Shown: positions 30,461-39,873, counted from the stretch's first letter. The stretch is 64,000 nt of DNA from Klebsiella sp. RHBSTW-00484 (GCF_013705725.1 NZ_CP055481.1:310001-374000); one strand, 5' to 3'. A program made the numbers and translations. Notes: generated from the letters alone by a model not told the origin.

Positions 30461-31036
30461 ATGATCCGTATTTCCGATGCTGCACAAGCGCACTTTGCCA
30501 AACTGCTGGTAAATCAGGAAGAAGGGACACAAATTCGCGTATTTGTGATCAATCCCGGTACCCCAAACGCTGAGTGCGGCGTTTCCTACTGCCCACCGGA
30601 TGCGGTGGAAGACACCGATACTGCGCTGAAGTTTGAGCAACTGACCGCTTATGTCGATGAGCTTAGCGCGCCGTACCTCGACGACGCTGAAATCGATTTT
30701 GTTACCGACCAGTTAGGCTCTCAGCTGACGCTGAAAGCGCCAAACGCCAAGATGCGCAAGGTTTCAGACGATGCCCCGCTGATGGAGCGCGTCGAATACC
30801 TGCTGCAATCGCAGATTAACCCGCAGCTGGCCGGTCACGGCGGGCGCGTCACGCTGATGGAAATCACCGACGATGGCCTGGCGATCCTGCAATTCGGCGG
30901 CGGCTGTAATGGCTGTTCGATGGTCGATGTAACCCTGAAAGAAGGGATCGAGAAGCAGATGCTGAACGAATTCCCGGAACTGAAAGGCGTACGCGATCTG
31001 ACCGAACACCAGCGCGGCGAGCACTCCTACTATTAA
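30461..31036 (+). CDS. nfuA: Fe-S biogenesis protein NfuA
   Basis: This encodes 191 aa. A degenerate A-type (IscA-like) domain occupies the N-terminal half. A Nfu domain follows, with the cluster-binding CxxC at about Cys149/Cys152 ([11 protein letters not shown]). NfuA carries and delivers [4Fe-4S] clusters to targets such as aconitase and lipoyl synthase under oxidative stress or iron lack. Sequence and length match the E. coli protein very closely. Gene order gntX-nfuA-gntT is as in E. coli. Confidence 0.97.
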   Translation: MIRISDAAQAHFAKLLVNQEEGTQIRVFVINPGTPNAECGVSYCPPDAVEDTDTALKFEQLTAYVDELSAPYLDDAEIDFVTDQLGSQLTLKAPNAKMRKVSDDAPLMERVEYLLQSQINPQLAGHGGRVTLMEITDDGLAILQFGGGCNGCSMVDVTLKEGIEKQMLNEFPELKGVRDLTEHQRGEHSYY

Positions 31037-31043
31037 TTCCCCC

Positions 31044-31069
31044 GCCCGGCAGTATTTGCGCTGTCGGGC
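31044..31069 (+). terminator. REP-like hairpin after nfuA
   Basis: GCCCGGCAG pairs with CTGTCGGGC (9-bp stem with one G-U) 8 bp after the nfuA stop, followed by tactctt. It could be a terminator or a solitary REP. The rest of the 331-bp gap to gntT carries the gntT promoter and operators. Confidence 0.55.
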
Positions 31070-31189
31070 TACTCTTCTCAGTTACCGCACAACATTCCCC
31101 GCTAAGCAACCCGGCAAAAACCCGGGAAAGAGTATGACTTAAGTCTCATATTTGAAATTTTCACTGCTTAGGTGATTCTCAAACTTATC

Positions 31190-31205
31190 ATGTTACCCGT
31201 ATCAT
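31190..31205 (+). promoter_or_regulatory. GntR operator 1 of gntT
   Basis: ATGTTACCCGTATCAT resembles the GntR consensus (TGTTACC-n-GTAACA type). It lies about 160 bp before the gntT ATG. In E. coli gntT two operators are known, one at the promoter and one downstream; this is the upstream one. Confidence 0.7.
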
Positions 31206-31333
31206 TCGTTTCAGGCGCCACAGATTAAAAAATAGCCAGCTATCCTTTCTCTGGGTAAGGATAAAGCTAGCATTTACGGCGCCGGACATTTTTTGTTCCG
31301 GTCGGAACGGATGAAGTCAATGTTGAAACTATG

Positions 31334-31349
31334 ACGTTACCCATAACAA
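31334..31349 (+). promoter_or_regulatory. GntR operator 2 of gntT
   Basis: ACGTTACCCATAACAA is a second GntR-type site 18 bp before the gntT ATG and 144 bp after the first, suited to repression by looping when gluconate is absent. Confidence 0.65.
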
Positions 31350-31367
31350 ATTAAGGCCAGGTAAATC

Positions 31368-32684
31368 ATGCCATTAGTCATCGTTGCTATCGGGGTTGCC
31401 CTGTTATTGTTGCTGATGATCCGTTTCAAAATGAACGGTTTTATCGCTCTGGTTCTGGTGGCGCTTGCCGTCGGGCTCATGCAGGGTATGCCGCTGGATA
31501 AAGTTATCGTCTCCATCAAGAACGGCGTTGGCGGAACCCTCGGCAGCCTCGCGCTGATCATGGGCTTCGGCGCTATGCTCGGTAAAATGCTGGCGGACTG
31601 CGGCGGTGCGCAGCGTATCGCCACCACGCTAATTGACAAATTTGGTAAACAACACATCCAATGGGCAGTCGTGCTAACCGGTTTTACCGTCGGCTTCGCG
31701 CTGTTCTATGAAGTGGGTTTCGTGTTGATGCTGCCGCTGGTCTTTACCATCGCTGCGTCCGCCCGCATCCCGCTGCTATACGTCGGTGTACCGATGGCGG
31801 CCGCGCTTTCCGTTACCCACGGCTTCCTGCCTCCGCACCCGGGTCCGACGGCGATTGCCACCATTTTCCATGCCGATATGGGTAAAACCCTGCTGTTCGG
31901 TACGATTCTGGCGATCCCGACCGTGATTTTGGCCGGTCCGGTTTACGCACGCTTCCTGAAAGGCATCGATAAGCCGATTCCGGAAGGCCTGCATAACCCG
32001 AAAACGTTCACTGAAGAAGAGATGCCGGGTTTTGGCGTCAGCGTCTGGACTTCTCTGGTGCCGGTTATTCTGATGGCGATGCGTGCGGTAGCCGAGATGG
32101 TGCTGCCGAAAGGTCATGCTTTCCTGCCGGTTGCTGAGTTCTTTGGCGACCCGGTGATGGCAACGCTGATTGCGGTGCTGATCGCGCTGTTCACCTTTGG
32201 CCTCAACCGCGGCCGTTCGATGGACCAGATCAACGAAACGCTGACCTCTTCTATCAAAATTATTGCCATGATGCTGCTGATCATCGGCGGCGGCGGTGCC
32301 TTCAAACAGGTGCTGGTCGATAGCGGGATGGACAAATACATCGCCTCTATTATGCATGAATCCAATATGTCTCCGCTGTTTATGGCCTGGTCGATTGCTG
32401 CGGTACTGCGTATTGCGCTGGGTTCGGCGACCGTTGCCGCTATTACCGCAGGCGGTATTGCTGCACCGTTGATCGCGACTACCGGCGTGAGTCCTGAACT
32501 GATGGTTATCGCCGTTGGTTCCGGTAGCGTTATCTTCTCTCACGTCAACGATCCGGGCTTCTGGCTGTTTAAAGAGTACTTCAACCTGACTATCGGCGAG
32601 ACCATCAGGTCGTGGTCGGTGCTGGAAACCATTATCTCCGTGTGCGGTCTGATTGGCTGCCTGCTGTTGGGGATGGTGGTGTAA
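31368..32684 (+). CDS. gntT: High-affinity gluconate permease GntT
   Basis: This encodes 438 aa, a GntP-family gluconate:H+ symporter with about 12-14 TM helices in the inner membrane. It opens MPLVIVAIGVALLLLLMIRF. Conserved parts include GGTLGSLALIMGFGAMLGKM, VTHGFLPPHPGPTAIA and LRIALGSATVAAITAGG. Sequence is very close to E. coli GntT and the two GntR operators upstream support this paralogue over GntU, GntP or IdnT. malQ does not follow as it does in E. coli; prlC does. Confidence 0.95.
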   Translation: MPLVIVAIGVALLLLLMIRFKMNGFIALVLVALAVGLMQGMPLDKVIVSIKNGVGGTLGSLALIMGFGAMLGKMLADCGGAQRIATTLIDKFGKQHIQWAVVLTGFTVGFALFYEVGFVLMLPLVFTIAASARIPLLYVGVPMAAALSVTHGFLPPHPGPTAIATIFHADMGKTLLFGTILAIPTVILAGPVYARFLKGIDKPIPEGLHNPKTFTEEEMPGFGVSVWTSLVPVILMAMRAVAEMVLPKGHAFLPVAEFFGDPVMATLIAVLIALFTFGLNRGRSMDQINETLTSSIKIIAMMLLIIGGGGAFKQVLVDSGMDKYIASIMHESNMSPLFMAWSIAAVLRIALGSATVAAITAGGIAAPLIATTGVSPELMVIAVGSGSVIFSHVNDPGFWLFKEYFNLTIGETIRSWSVLETIISVCGLIGCLLLGMVV

Positions 32685-32706
32685 GCAGAGCGTCGGTATA
32701 AAACGG

Positions 32707-32739
32707 GCCGGGTAGCAGCGATGCTGACCCGGCTTTTTT
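32707..32739 (+). terminator. Rho-independent terminator of gntT
   Basis: GCCGGGTAGCA pairs with TGCTGACCCGGC-like sequence (main stem GCCGGGT/ACCCGGC) and is followed by six Ts, 22 bp after the stop. Confidence 0.88.
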
Positions 32740-32802
32740 ATGCGCAATAGCCACAACGGCCAGGCTTATCGCAGTAATACCCGGTTCTGCGCAGCGCCTG
32801 AC

Positions 32803-32830
32803 ATTGAAATTCACCCAACTATCCCCCATT
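32803..32830 (+). promoter_or_regulatory. Sigma-32 (heat shock) promoter of prlC-rsmJ
   Basis: ATTGAAA (-35, consensus CTTGAAA) and CCCCATT (-10, consensus CCCCATnT) are separated by 14 bp, ideal for RpoH. The -10 ends 64 bp upstream of the prlC ATG. E. coli prlC is known to be in the heat-shock regulon. Confidence 0.85.
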
Positions 32831-32893
32831 CTAGATCTCATGCTAAAGCGCCGGACGCGCGCTTCATTTACCCTCTTCAACAGGACTGCGCAT

Positions 32894-34936
32894 ATGACCA
32901 ATCCATTACTGACGCCTTTTTTATTGCCCCCTTTCTCTGCTATCCAACCTGAACATGTCGTCCCCGCGGTCACCAAAGCGCTGGATGATTGCCGGGCGGC
33001 GGTAGAGACCGCGGTGGCGCAAGGGGCGCCGTACACCTGGGAAAATCTTTGCCAGCCGCTGGCGGAGGTGGACGACGTGCTGGGGCGCATTTTTTCCCCG
33101 GTCAGCCACCTGAACTCGGTTAAAAACAGCCCGGAACTGCGCGAAGCCTACGAACAAACCCTGCCGCTGCTCTCCGAGTACAGCACCTGGGTTGGGCAAC
33201 ATGAAGGTCTGTACAAAGCGTACCGCGATCTGCGTGATGGCGATCATTACGCCACCCTGAACACCGCGCAGAAAAAAGCGGTCGATAACGCGCTGCGTGA
33301 TTTTGAACTTTCTGGTATTGGCCTGGAGAAAGAGCAGCAGAAACGCTATGGCGAAATCGCCGCGCGCCTGTCCGAGCTGGGCAACCAGTACAGCAACAAC
33401 GTGCTCGACGCCACTATGGGTTGGACGAAGCTGGTGACCGATGAAGCCGAACTTTCCGGGATGCCGGAAAGCGCGCTGGCCGCCGCCAAAGCGCAGGCTG
33501 AAGCCAAGGAGCAGGAAGGGTATCTGCTAACGCTGGATATCCCGAGCTATCTGCCGGTGATGACTTATTGCGACAATCAAGCGCTGCGTGAAGAGCTGTA
33601 TCGCGCTTACTCCACCCGCGCTTCTGACCAGGGGCCAAACGCCGGGAAGTGGGACAACAGCCCGGTGATGGCGGAAATCCTTGCCCTGCGCCACGAGCTG
33701 GCGCAGCTGCTGGGCTTCGATAGCTATGCCGATAAATCACTCGCCACCAAAATGGCGGAAAACCCGCAGCAGGTACTCGACTTCCTGACCGACCTGGCCA
33801 AACGTGCGCGTCCCCAGGGTGAGAAAGAGCTGGCCCAACTGCGCGCCTTCGCTAAAGCCGAATTTGGCGTTGATGAACTTCAGCCGTGGGATATCGCATA
33901 CTACAGCGAAAAGCAGAAACAGCATCTGTACAGCATCAGCGACGAGCAGCTGCGTCCGTACTTCCCGGAAAACAAAGCCGTTAACGGCCTGTTCGAAGTG
34001 GTTCAACGTATTTATGGTATTACCGCCAAAGAGCGTACCGATGTTGACGTCTGGCATCCGGAGGTGCGTTTCTTCGAGCTGTATGACGAAAACAACGAAC
34101 TGCGCGGCAGCTTCTACCTCGATCTCTACGCTCGTGAACACAAACGCGGCGGGGCGTGGATGGATGATTGCGTCGGCCAGATGCGCAAGCTTGATGGTTC
34201 GCTGCAAAAACCGGTTGCCTATCTGACCTGTAACTTTAACCGTCCGGTCAGCGGCAAACCGGCGCTGTTTACCCACGATGAAGTGATTACCCTGTTCCAT
34301 GAGTTCGGCCATGGTCTGCATCATATGCTGACCCGCATCGATACCGCCGGGGTTTCCGGCATCAGCGGTGTGCCGTGGGATGCGGTCGAACTGCCGAGCC
34401 AGTTTATGGAAAACTGGTGCTGGGAGCCGGACGCGCTGGCGTTTATCTCCGGTCACTATGAAACCGGCGAGCCGTTGCCAAAAGAACTGCTGGAGAAAAT
34501 GTTGGCGGCGAAAAACTACCAGGCGGCGATGTTTATCCTGCGCCAGCTGGAGTTCGGCCTTTTCGACTTCCGCCTGCATGCGGAGTTCCAGCCAGAGCAG
34601 GGGGCTAAAATCCTCGAAACGCTGGCGGAAATTAAAAAGCAAGTTGCGCTGATCCCTGGACCGTCATGGGGCCGCTTCCCGCACGCCTTCAGCCATATTT
34701 TTGCTGGTGGCTACGCAGCGGGTTACTACAGCTACCTGTGGGCCGACGTGCTGGCAGCGGACGCCTTCTCGCGCTTCGAAGAAGAGGGGATTTTCAACCG
34801 CGAAACCGGTCAGTCGTTCCTCGACAACATCCTGACCCGCGGCGGTTCTGAAGAGCCGATGACGTTGTTCAAACGCTTCCGTGGCCGCGAGCCGCAGCTG
34901 GATGCGATGCTTGAGCATTACGGTATTAAGAGTTAA
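32894..34936 (+). CDS. prlC: Oligopeptidase A
   Basis: This encodes 680 aa, a cytoplasmic zinc endopeptidase of family M3 that degrades signal peptides and other short peptides. The zinc motif HEFGH is at about residues 469-473 ([13 protein letters not shown]), with the distal Glu in the following helix. The start MTNPLLTPF matches E. coli; the open frame extends 30 codons further without family similarity and overlaps the promoter. rsmJ follows 7 bp later, as in the known prlC-rsmJ heat-shock operon. Confidence 0.97.
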   Translation: MTNPLLTPFLLPPFSAIQPEHVVPAVTKALDDCRAAVETAVAQGAPYTWENLCQPLAEVDDVLGRIFSPVSHLNSVKNSPELREAYEQTLPLLSEYSTWVGQHEGLYKAYRDLRDGDHYATLNTAQKKAVDNALRDFELSGIGLEKEQQKRYGEIAARLSELGNQYSNNVLDATMGWTKLVTDEAELSGMPESALAAAKAQAEAKEQEGYLLTLDIPSYLPVMTYCDNQALREELYRAYSTRASDQGPNAGKWDNSPVMAEILALRHELAQLLGFDSYADKSLATKMAENPQQVLDFLTDLAKRARPQGEKELAQLRAFAKAEFGVDELQPWDIAYYSEKQKQHLYSISDEQLRPYFPENKAVNGLFEVVQRIYGITAKERTDVDVWHPEVRFFELYDENNELRGSFYLDLYAREHKRGGAWMDDCVGQMRKLDGSLQKPVAYLTCNFNRPVSGKPALFTHDEVITLFHEFGHGLHHMLTRIDTAGVSGISGVPWDAVELPSQFMENWCWEPDALAFISGHYETGEPLPKELLEKMLAAKNYQAAMFILRQLEFGLFDFRLHAEFQPEQGAKILETLAEIKKQVALIPGPSWGRFPHAFSHIFAGGYAAGYYSYLWADVLAADAFSRFEEEGIFNRETGQSFLDNILTRGGSEEPMTLFKRFRGREPQLDAMLEHYGIKS

Positions 34937-34943
34937 TCCTGTT

Positions 34944-35696
34944 GTGAAAATCTGTTTAATTGATGAAACGGGCGCCGGAGACGGCGCCTTATCTGTTCTT
35001 GCCGTCCGCTGGGGGCTGGAGCACGATGAAAATAACCTAATGGCGCTGGTGATGACGCCAGAGCATCTGGAACTGCGCAAACGCGATGAGCCGAAGCTTG
35101 GCGGCATTTTCGTCGATTTTGTTGGTGGGGCGATGGCCCATCGACGCAAGTTCGGCGGCGGTCGCGGTGAAGCGGTAGCGAAAGCGGTTGGTATTAAGGG
35201 CGATTACCTGCCGGATGTGGTCGATGCGACGGCGGGGCTGGGGCGCGATGCGTTCGTTCTCGCCTCTGTGGGTTGCCATGTGCGGATGCTGGAACGCAAT
35301 CCGGTGGTTGCCGCGCTGCTCGACGATGGCCTGGCGCGTGGCTATGCCGATGTGGAAATTGGCCCGTGGTTGCAGGAGCGTTTGCAGCTGATTCACGCCT
35401 CCAGCCTGACGGCGCTCACTGATATTACTCCGCGTCCGCAGGTGGTTTACCTCGACCCGATGTTCCCACATAAGCAGAAAAGTGCATTGGTGAAGAAAGA
35501 GATGCGGGTGTTTCAGTCGCTGGTGGGGCCGGATTTAGATGCTGATGGCCTACTGGAACCTGCTCGTCTGTTGGCGACCAAACGCGTGGTGGTGAAGCGC
35601 CCGGATTACGCGCCGCCGCTGGCGGACGTGGCGACGCCGAATGCGGTGGCCACCAAAGGCCACCGGTTTGATATTTACGCTGGTACGCCGGAGTAA
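34944..35696 (+). CDS. rsmJ: 16S rRNA (guanine1516-N2)-methyltransferase
   Basis: This encodes 250 aa from a GTG start (translated as [14 protein letters not shown]), 7 bp after prlC. RsmJ (YhiQ) makes m2G1516 in 16S rRNA. SAM-binding region: [17 protein letters not shown]. Catalytic segment: [10 protein letters not shown] longer frame from an ATG inside prlC is open but adds residues foreign to the family. Translationally linked to prlC behind the sigma-32 promoter. Confidence 0.95.
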   Translation: MKICLIDETGAGDGALSVLAVRWGLEHDENNLMALVMTPEHLELRKRDEPKLGGIFVDFVGGAMAHRRKFGGGRGEAVAKAVGIKGDYLPDVVDATAGLGRDAFVLASVGCHVRMLERNPVVAALLDDGLARGYADVEIGPWLQERLQLIHASSLTALTDITPRPQVVYLDPMFPHKQKSALVKKEMRVFQSLVGPDLDADGLLEPARLLATKRVVVKRPDYAPPLADVATPNAVATKGHRFDIYAGTPE

Positions 35697-35780
35697 ATTT
35701 GCTATGCCGTGGCGAGTTCCGGATAGCGGCGCGAGGCGCTTTATTCGGACTACCCACGGCCGACATTTTGATTCTGAGGT

Positions 35781-36164
35781 TTAACGCGGCCAACTATTCT
35801 GGAAAAAATCATTCTCTAATAGATAGCCTAAGTTTTCAGACTGCCACGGGCAACCGAGACATTTGCCAGGCACTTCAACTTCAATTGGTACTATGGGGTG
35901 TGTGTATATTAGCGCGAACTTTCGCCAGAGCACATTGCGCATTTTAATTTCCCGTATATCGACATAAGGGATAGTTTGATAATCATCTTTGTAATCATAA
36001 AGAAATGAAAGGGTTAGCATGATTATTTCTTTGTCGGCAAAGTACAAGACTACTGGCTTCGAGCGAATGAGACCATGAAGATATTTTCGTTCGTCGATGA
36101 TCTCATTTGGCGCTATTGTGCTCAGTATCTGGCGAAGATTTTCCCTTTTAAATCCATTGTTCAT
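35781..36164 (-). CDS. Hypothetical protein, A+T-rich
   Basis: I do not recognise this 127-aa protein. It is richer in A+T and in Lys/Ile/Tyr/Asn than its neighbours, which suggests recent acquisition. No signal peptide or TM helix is evident. The middle (SKPVVLYFADKEIIML, IPYVDIREIKMRNVLWRK) has the strand-turn pattern seen in bacterial PH-like domains, a weak inference. Two cysteines occur close to the end (CLGC). The second ATG at 36164 has AAGGA at a proper distance; an ATG at 36170 is also in frame. It lies convergent to rsmJ. Confidence 0.65.
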   Translation of the reverse strand: MNNGFKRENLRQILSTIAPNEIIDERKYLHGLIRSKPVVLYFADKEIIMLTLSFLYDYKDDYQTIPYVDIREIKMRNVLWRKFALIYTHPIVPIEVEVPGKCLGCPWQSENLGYLLENDFFQNSWPR

Positions 36165-36503
36165 GGTCATTCCTTTGATATATAAAATATTCGGCGTGTG
36201 ATTTTTTTTTACTAAAACATCATGGCCATGAATGCAATTTTCTCATTTTAAGCCAAATGAATAGTACTGTTTATCTTACCATCATCAATTGCCTCATAAA
36301 GGCGGGAGGCGAAAGTTGAGTTCTGGAATTATTTTACTACAAAGATTATTCGTAATTTCATAGCAATCTTATCTTTGTATTTATTTTATTAATCATGACG
36401 CGGTTAAATACAGCGCGCAGGCGCTATGTTGCGCGCCCCGGCGGTTAACAGTTTTGTATACGGATAAGGCGTCAGCCGCAATCCGGGAATGTTTTCTTTT
36501 CCG
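36165..36503. other. Gene-less A+T-rich stretch with one REP
   Basis: This 339-bp gap separates the orphan gene from the ROK gene. Most is A+T-rich with no coding frame I would support. Near 36411-36445 a GC-rich segment (cagcgcgcaggcgctatg...gcgcgcc) can fold, and a single REP unit follows at 36453-36488 (gtatacggataaggcgtcag, then ccgcaatccggg). Confidence 0.7.
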
Positions 36504-37625
36504 CTAGCTCTGCCCTTCGTTAATTACCTGATATAGCGGGATCATCGCCGCGCCGCGCGAAGCGCTAAGCGCGCCCATCGACGAGGCCGCCAGCATCACT
36601 TTCGGACGATTAGGGTCGAGCTTTGTTTGCAGGCGCTGATTGAGCTCCTGCACCAGCCGGCTAATAATCGGTTTAGGCATCGCACCGCCCAGCACAATCA
36701 GCTGTGGATCAACCCACTGCACGCAGCCGAAAACAGTTTGTTCGACCTGGCCGCAGCAGCGGGCAAACCAACCCTCCAATAGCGGATGCTGACCGGCGAT
36801 AAGCTCTGGTAGCTGCGCTTCTTCTAGCCCTTCATGCTCTAGCGTAGCGACCAGATCTTTATAGGATGGACGCGGCGTACCGGACGGGAACGCCATCCCT
36901 ACCTCGCCCGCATTAAAGAAGCCGCCACGCAGTAGCTTATGCCCGGAAATCACCCCTGCGCCGATACCGTAGCCGAGGTCGATAAATGTCAGATCGCTAT
37001 AGTCGTTCCATTCGCCGCTATACAGCTCACCAATGGCCGAGGCGTTGGCGTTGTTCTCTACCCATGTCGGCCATGGCAGGTTGTCGGCAAACGCCTGCTG
37101 GAGATCCACCTCACGCCAGCTTTCCAGCCACGCCACGCTATGGCGCTTGCGGCCATCTGCCTTCAGAAAACCCGGTACCGCATAGCCGATCCCGAAAATT
37201 CGCGCGTGCTGAAGCTGGCGCTTTTTCAGCGTCTGCTCGACCAGCATTTTAATTTGCGCGAGCGTTGAGGCCAACGGCTGGTTTTCCTGATGCGCTTCGG
37301 AAATTGAGAGCAGCTGGCGACCGCTAAGATCGACCACTGTCATATCAATAAAACCGGGACTGAACGACAGCCCGATCGCGCAGCCGCCGCCGGGATTAAG
37401 CCGCAGAGGCAGCGACGGTTGACCGCGCTGCCCGGTATTACGCTCACCTTCGACCACCAGACCGGAAAATATCAGCTCCCGGCATTGCTGAGTAATCGCG
37501 CCTGCCGTCAGGTTGGATAAGCGTGCCAGCTCCGCGCGAGTAACTGGCGCATGGCGGCGGATAAGCTCCAGCAGCAGGCGCTGCGAACCGCGCAATTCAA
37601 GGCGTTCAGGTTGGGCGTTCATCAT
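36504..37625 (-). CDS. ROK-family (NagC/Mlc-like) transcriptional regulator
   Basis: This encodes 373 aa. An N-terminal HTH (LLELIRRHAPVTRAELARLSNLTAGAITQQCREL, about residues 15-50) is joined to a ROK sugar-kinase-like domain. DLGYGIGAGVISG and the GEVGMAF segment match the ROK fold. The usual CxCGxxGCxE zinc motif is not present in its normal form (here CCGQVEQTVFGC), so the effector site has diverged. Start chosen at MMNAQPERLEL; the upstream frame runs through an ERIC repeat. It lies downstream of the glycerophosphodiesterase in the same direction and probably controls the divergent ABC operon. Confidence 0.85.
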   Translation of the reverse strand: MMNAQPERLELRGSQRLLLELIRRHAPVTRAELARLSNLTAGAITQQCRELIFSGLVVEGERNTGQRGQPSLPLRLNPGGGCAIGLSFSPGFIDMTVVDLSGRQLLSISEAHQENQPLASTLAQIKMLVEQTLKKRQLQHARIFGIGYAVPGFLKADGRKRHSVAWLESWREVDLQQAFADNLPWPTWVENNANASAIGELYSGEWNDYSDLTFIDLGYGIGAGVISGHKLLRGGFFNAGEVGMAFPSGTPRPSYKDLVATLEHEGLEEAQLPELIAGQHPLLEGWFARCCGQVEQTVFGCVQWVDPQLIVLGGAMPKPIISRLVQELNQRLQTKLDPNRPKVMLAASSMGALSASRGAAMIPLYQVINEGQS

Positions 37626-37653
37626 CGTTACTGTCTTATCCTTAAAGTAATTA

Positions 37654-37758
37654 CCGTCACAACAAGGCGGCAAATGAGCGAATCCCCGGGAGCTTACCCA
37701 GGTAAGTGACCGGGGTGAGCAAATGTAGCCAACGCCGCCGTGGCGGTAAGTACGAAGA
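37654..37758. repeat. ERIC element
   Basis: The core gcgaatccccgggagcttac, then aggtaagtgaccggggtgag, matches the enterobacterial repetitive intergenic consensus (ERIC primer regions), with flanks ggcggcaaatgag and gtagccaacgccgcc. It fills the 136-bp space between the ROK and glycerophosphodiesterase genes and would form a long stem-loop in their shared transcript. Confidence 0.9.
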
Positions 37759-37761
37759 GGA

Positions 37762-38592
37762 TTAATCCCAGCGCAGGCCTGCCTCTTCAATCAGCCCCTG
37801 CAGATACGGAATATCATCATGACTGAGCATATCAATCAGCCCTTCACGCAGCCAGCTCATGATCTCCGGGCGACTATCATAGCCGAATTTGTGCTGGTAC
37901 TGGGTCAACGGATCCATGCCGTTTTTTACTTCATGCAGGTACATCCGCACGCCCAGCCCCGCTTTTTTGTAGGCCCGCAGATCGTCAACGTGGGCAAATT
38001 CATATTCAAAACAGACACAGCTGGCATGGGACTGTTGCACCGCCGCCAACTGGTTATTGTAACGCTCCAGCGTCACCACCTGTAACGCCAGTTCCGGGAT
38101 CTGCGCCTTCACCCGGTTTGTCAGTACATGATTGAAACCCAGCAACTGGATATGGCCAATCGCTTCCGGTATAGCGCGCAGTTGCTGCACCAGTACCTCG
38201 ACGAACTCATCGTGGCGGCGGCGCTGTTTCACTTCAACTATCAGCCCCATATGGTTCTCTATCGCCCAGCGCAGCACGTCCGCCAGCAGTGGGATGCGAG
38301 TCCCGCTAAACGCAGGGTGATATTTCACGCCAAAGTCGCTCTCCAGCAACTGAGGATAAGTCAGTTGTTCGACGAATCCCTGTCCGGTAGAAACCCGGTC
38401 GATGCGGTGGTCATGAGTCACGACCAGTTGATTATCTGCCGTCAGGTGGATGTCTATTTCGATGCAGTGTGTACCCGCCAGGCGGGCGGCTTCAAAGGCC
38501 GGAAAGGTGTTCTCCGGCGCACAGCTGGAATACCCGCGATGACTGTTGGCCAGCACAATACCTTCTGCCGCGCGGTGAAAAGTAAACGCCAT
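37762..38592 (-). CDS. Glycerophosphodiester phosphodiesterase
   Basis: This encodes a 276-aa cytoplasmic GDPD-family TIM barrel; no signal peptide, unlike GlpQ. Active-site residues are visible: His18-Arg19 (NSHRGY), PENT at 26-29, Glu45 and Asp47 (CIEIDIHL) and His60 (VVTHDHR). It would split glycerophosphodiesters to glycerol-3-phosphate and an alcohol. GAGAGGAACAGAAG precedes the ATG. The gene is divergent from a complete ABC importer and followed by a ROK regulator, so uptake of a phosphodiester followed by internal hydrolysis is the likely theme. Substrate not provable from sequence; it is not ugpQ by context. Confidence 0.88.
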   Translation of the reverse strand: MAFTFHRAAEGIVLANSHRGYSSCAPENTFPAFEAARLAGTHCIEIDIHLTADNQLVVTHDHRIDRVSTGQGFVEQLTYPQLLESDFGVKYHPAFSGTRIPLLADVLRWAIENHMGLIVEVKQRRRHDEFVEVLVQQLRAIPEAIGHIQLLGFNHVLTNRVKAQIPELALQVVTLERYNNQLAAVQQSHASCVCFEYEFAHVDDLRAYKKAGLGVRMYLHEVKNGMDPLTQYQHKFGYDSRPEIMSWLREGLIDMLSHDDIPYLQGLIEEAGLRWD

Positions 38593-38805
38593 CTTCTGTT
38601 CCTCTCAATGTAAGATGGTTATTAACTTTACTACTTAAATTTAAATGTGGAAGGTGTTTTTATTTGTCATTGTATAATTTATTGTTTTGTATGTATTTAA
38701 TGTGCGATTTAGATCATTTTTCAACTTTGAAGATCTACATCACATAAATTTAATGTTTAGTGTGTAAATTTAATAATCATCTTTTAGTCGATGGAAAACA
38801 GACTT
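38593..38805. promoter_or_regulatory. Divergent control region with three AAATTTAA repeats
   Basis: This strongly A+T-rich 213 bp lies between the GDPD and ABC genes. TAAATTTAA occurs at about 38636-38644, 38756-38764 and 38765-38774 (as taaatttaa or taaatttaat). A CRP-like site TGCGA-n6-TCATT lies at 38703-38718. These are candidate operators for the ROK regulator and catabolite control. Judged by eye only. Confidence 0.45.
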
Positions 38806-39873
38806 ATGTCAAAACTGGTTCTGGAACAGGTAACCAAAACGTTTGGTGATTTTTACGCCGCCAGAGAGATCTCGTTCTGCGCGGAAGAGGGGGAGTTCGT
38901 GACCCTACTCGGGCCGAGCGGCTGCGGCAAAACTACCCTGCTCAAAATGATTGGTGGCTTTCACCAGCCGGATAGCGGGCGGATTCTGATTGGCGATAAA
39001 ACGGTTAACGCCCTGCCGCCGGAAAAGCGCAACACCGCCATGTGCTTCCAGTCCTATGCGCTGTTTCCGCACCTCAACGTGGCGCACAACATCTGCTTCG
39101 GCCTGAAGCAGAAAAAGGTCGCTATCAGCGATCAGCAAACCCGGCTGGAAGAGGCGCTAAAGCAGGTGGGGCTGGAAACTCAGCGCCTGAAAATGCCTGC
39201 CCAACTCTCCGGTGGCCAGCAGCAGCGCGTGGCGCTGGCGCGGGCGATGATCACCCGCCCGGACGTCATTCTGTTCGACGAACCCCTCTCCAACCTCGAT
39301 GCCAAGCTGCGCGAAAGCGTGCGTTTTGAAATCAAAGAGTTGCAGCGTCAGTACCAGCTCACCTCGATTTACGTCACCCATGATCAGGCGGAAGCGCTGG
39401 CGATGTCGGACAAAATCGTGGTGCTGAACGGTGGCAGCGTCGAGCAAATCGGCAAGCCGGAAGAGATCTACTACCGTCCGGCAAACCGCTTTGTGGCGGA
39501 CTTTATCGGTGCCGCCAATATCGATACCGCACAGGTTACGCCCGCAGAGCAGCCCGGCTATTACCGGGTGCGCTGTGGCCTGGGCGAATTCTACGTGTTT
39601 TCAGACCAGCCGCCGCAAGCAGAGCATTGCTATATCTGCTGGCGGCCTGAAGACGCGCAGTACGTCACCCAGCCACAGACGGGCGGCAATCACTTCACCC
39701 TGACGCTCGATAAAATGGCTTTTATGGGTAACCTCACCGAAGCCTGGGGCCACAACGACGGCGGGCTGTCGGTTCGTTTGCAGTTAATCAAAAAGCCGCC
39801 GGTTGCGCCGGGTGAGCGCGCCTGTTTCCACCTGGCGGAAAACGCTATCCATTTCCTGGAGCCGGTATCATGA
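38806..39873 (+). CDS. ABC transporter ATP-binding protein (PotA/FbpC-like)
   Basis: This encodes 355 aa. Walker [10 protein letters not shown] is at about residues 37-45, Q-loop [11 protein letters not shown], signature LSGGQQQR, Walker B VILFDEP, and the His switch in [10 protein letters not shown]-terminal TOBE-like regulatory domain (residues 240-355) is of the spermidine/putrescine/iron/phosphonate importer type. Start taken at MSKLVLEQ, with GGAAAAC 8 nt upstream. The stop overlaps the next gene by 4 bp (ATGA), so translation is coupled. It energises the importer made with the three genes that follow. Confidence 0.93.
   Translation: MSKLVLEQVTKTFGDFYAAREISFCAEEGEFVTLLGPSGCGKTTLLKMIGGFHQPDSGRILIGDKTVNALPPEKRNTAMCFQSYALFPHLNVAHNICFGLKQKKVAISDQQTRLEEALKQVGLETQRLKMPAQLSGGQQQRVALARAMITRPDVILFDEPLSNLDAKLRESVRFEIKELQRQYQLTSIYVTHDQAEALAMSDKIVVLNGGSVEQIGKPEEIYYRPANRFVADFIGAANIDTAQVTPAEQPGYYRVRCGLGEFYVFSDQPPQAEHCYICWRPEDAQYVTQPQTGGNHFTLTLDKMAFMGNLTEAWGHNDGGLSVRLQLIKKPPVAPGERACFHLAENAIHFLEPVS

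Noticed and set aside
31776..32756. 326-codon open frame antisense to gntT
   Set aside because: His/Arg/Gln-rich shadow of a well-identified permease; it has no independent support.
37626..37790. N-terminal extension of the ROK protein
   Set aside because: This stretch reads through the ERIC element; the translated part is unlike the family.
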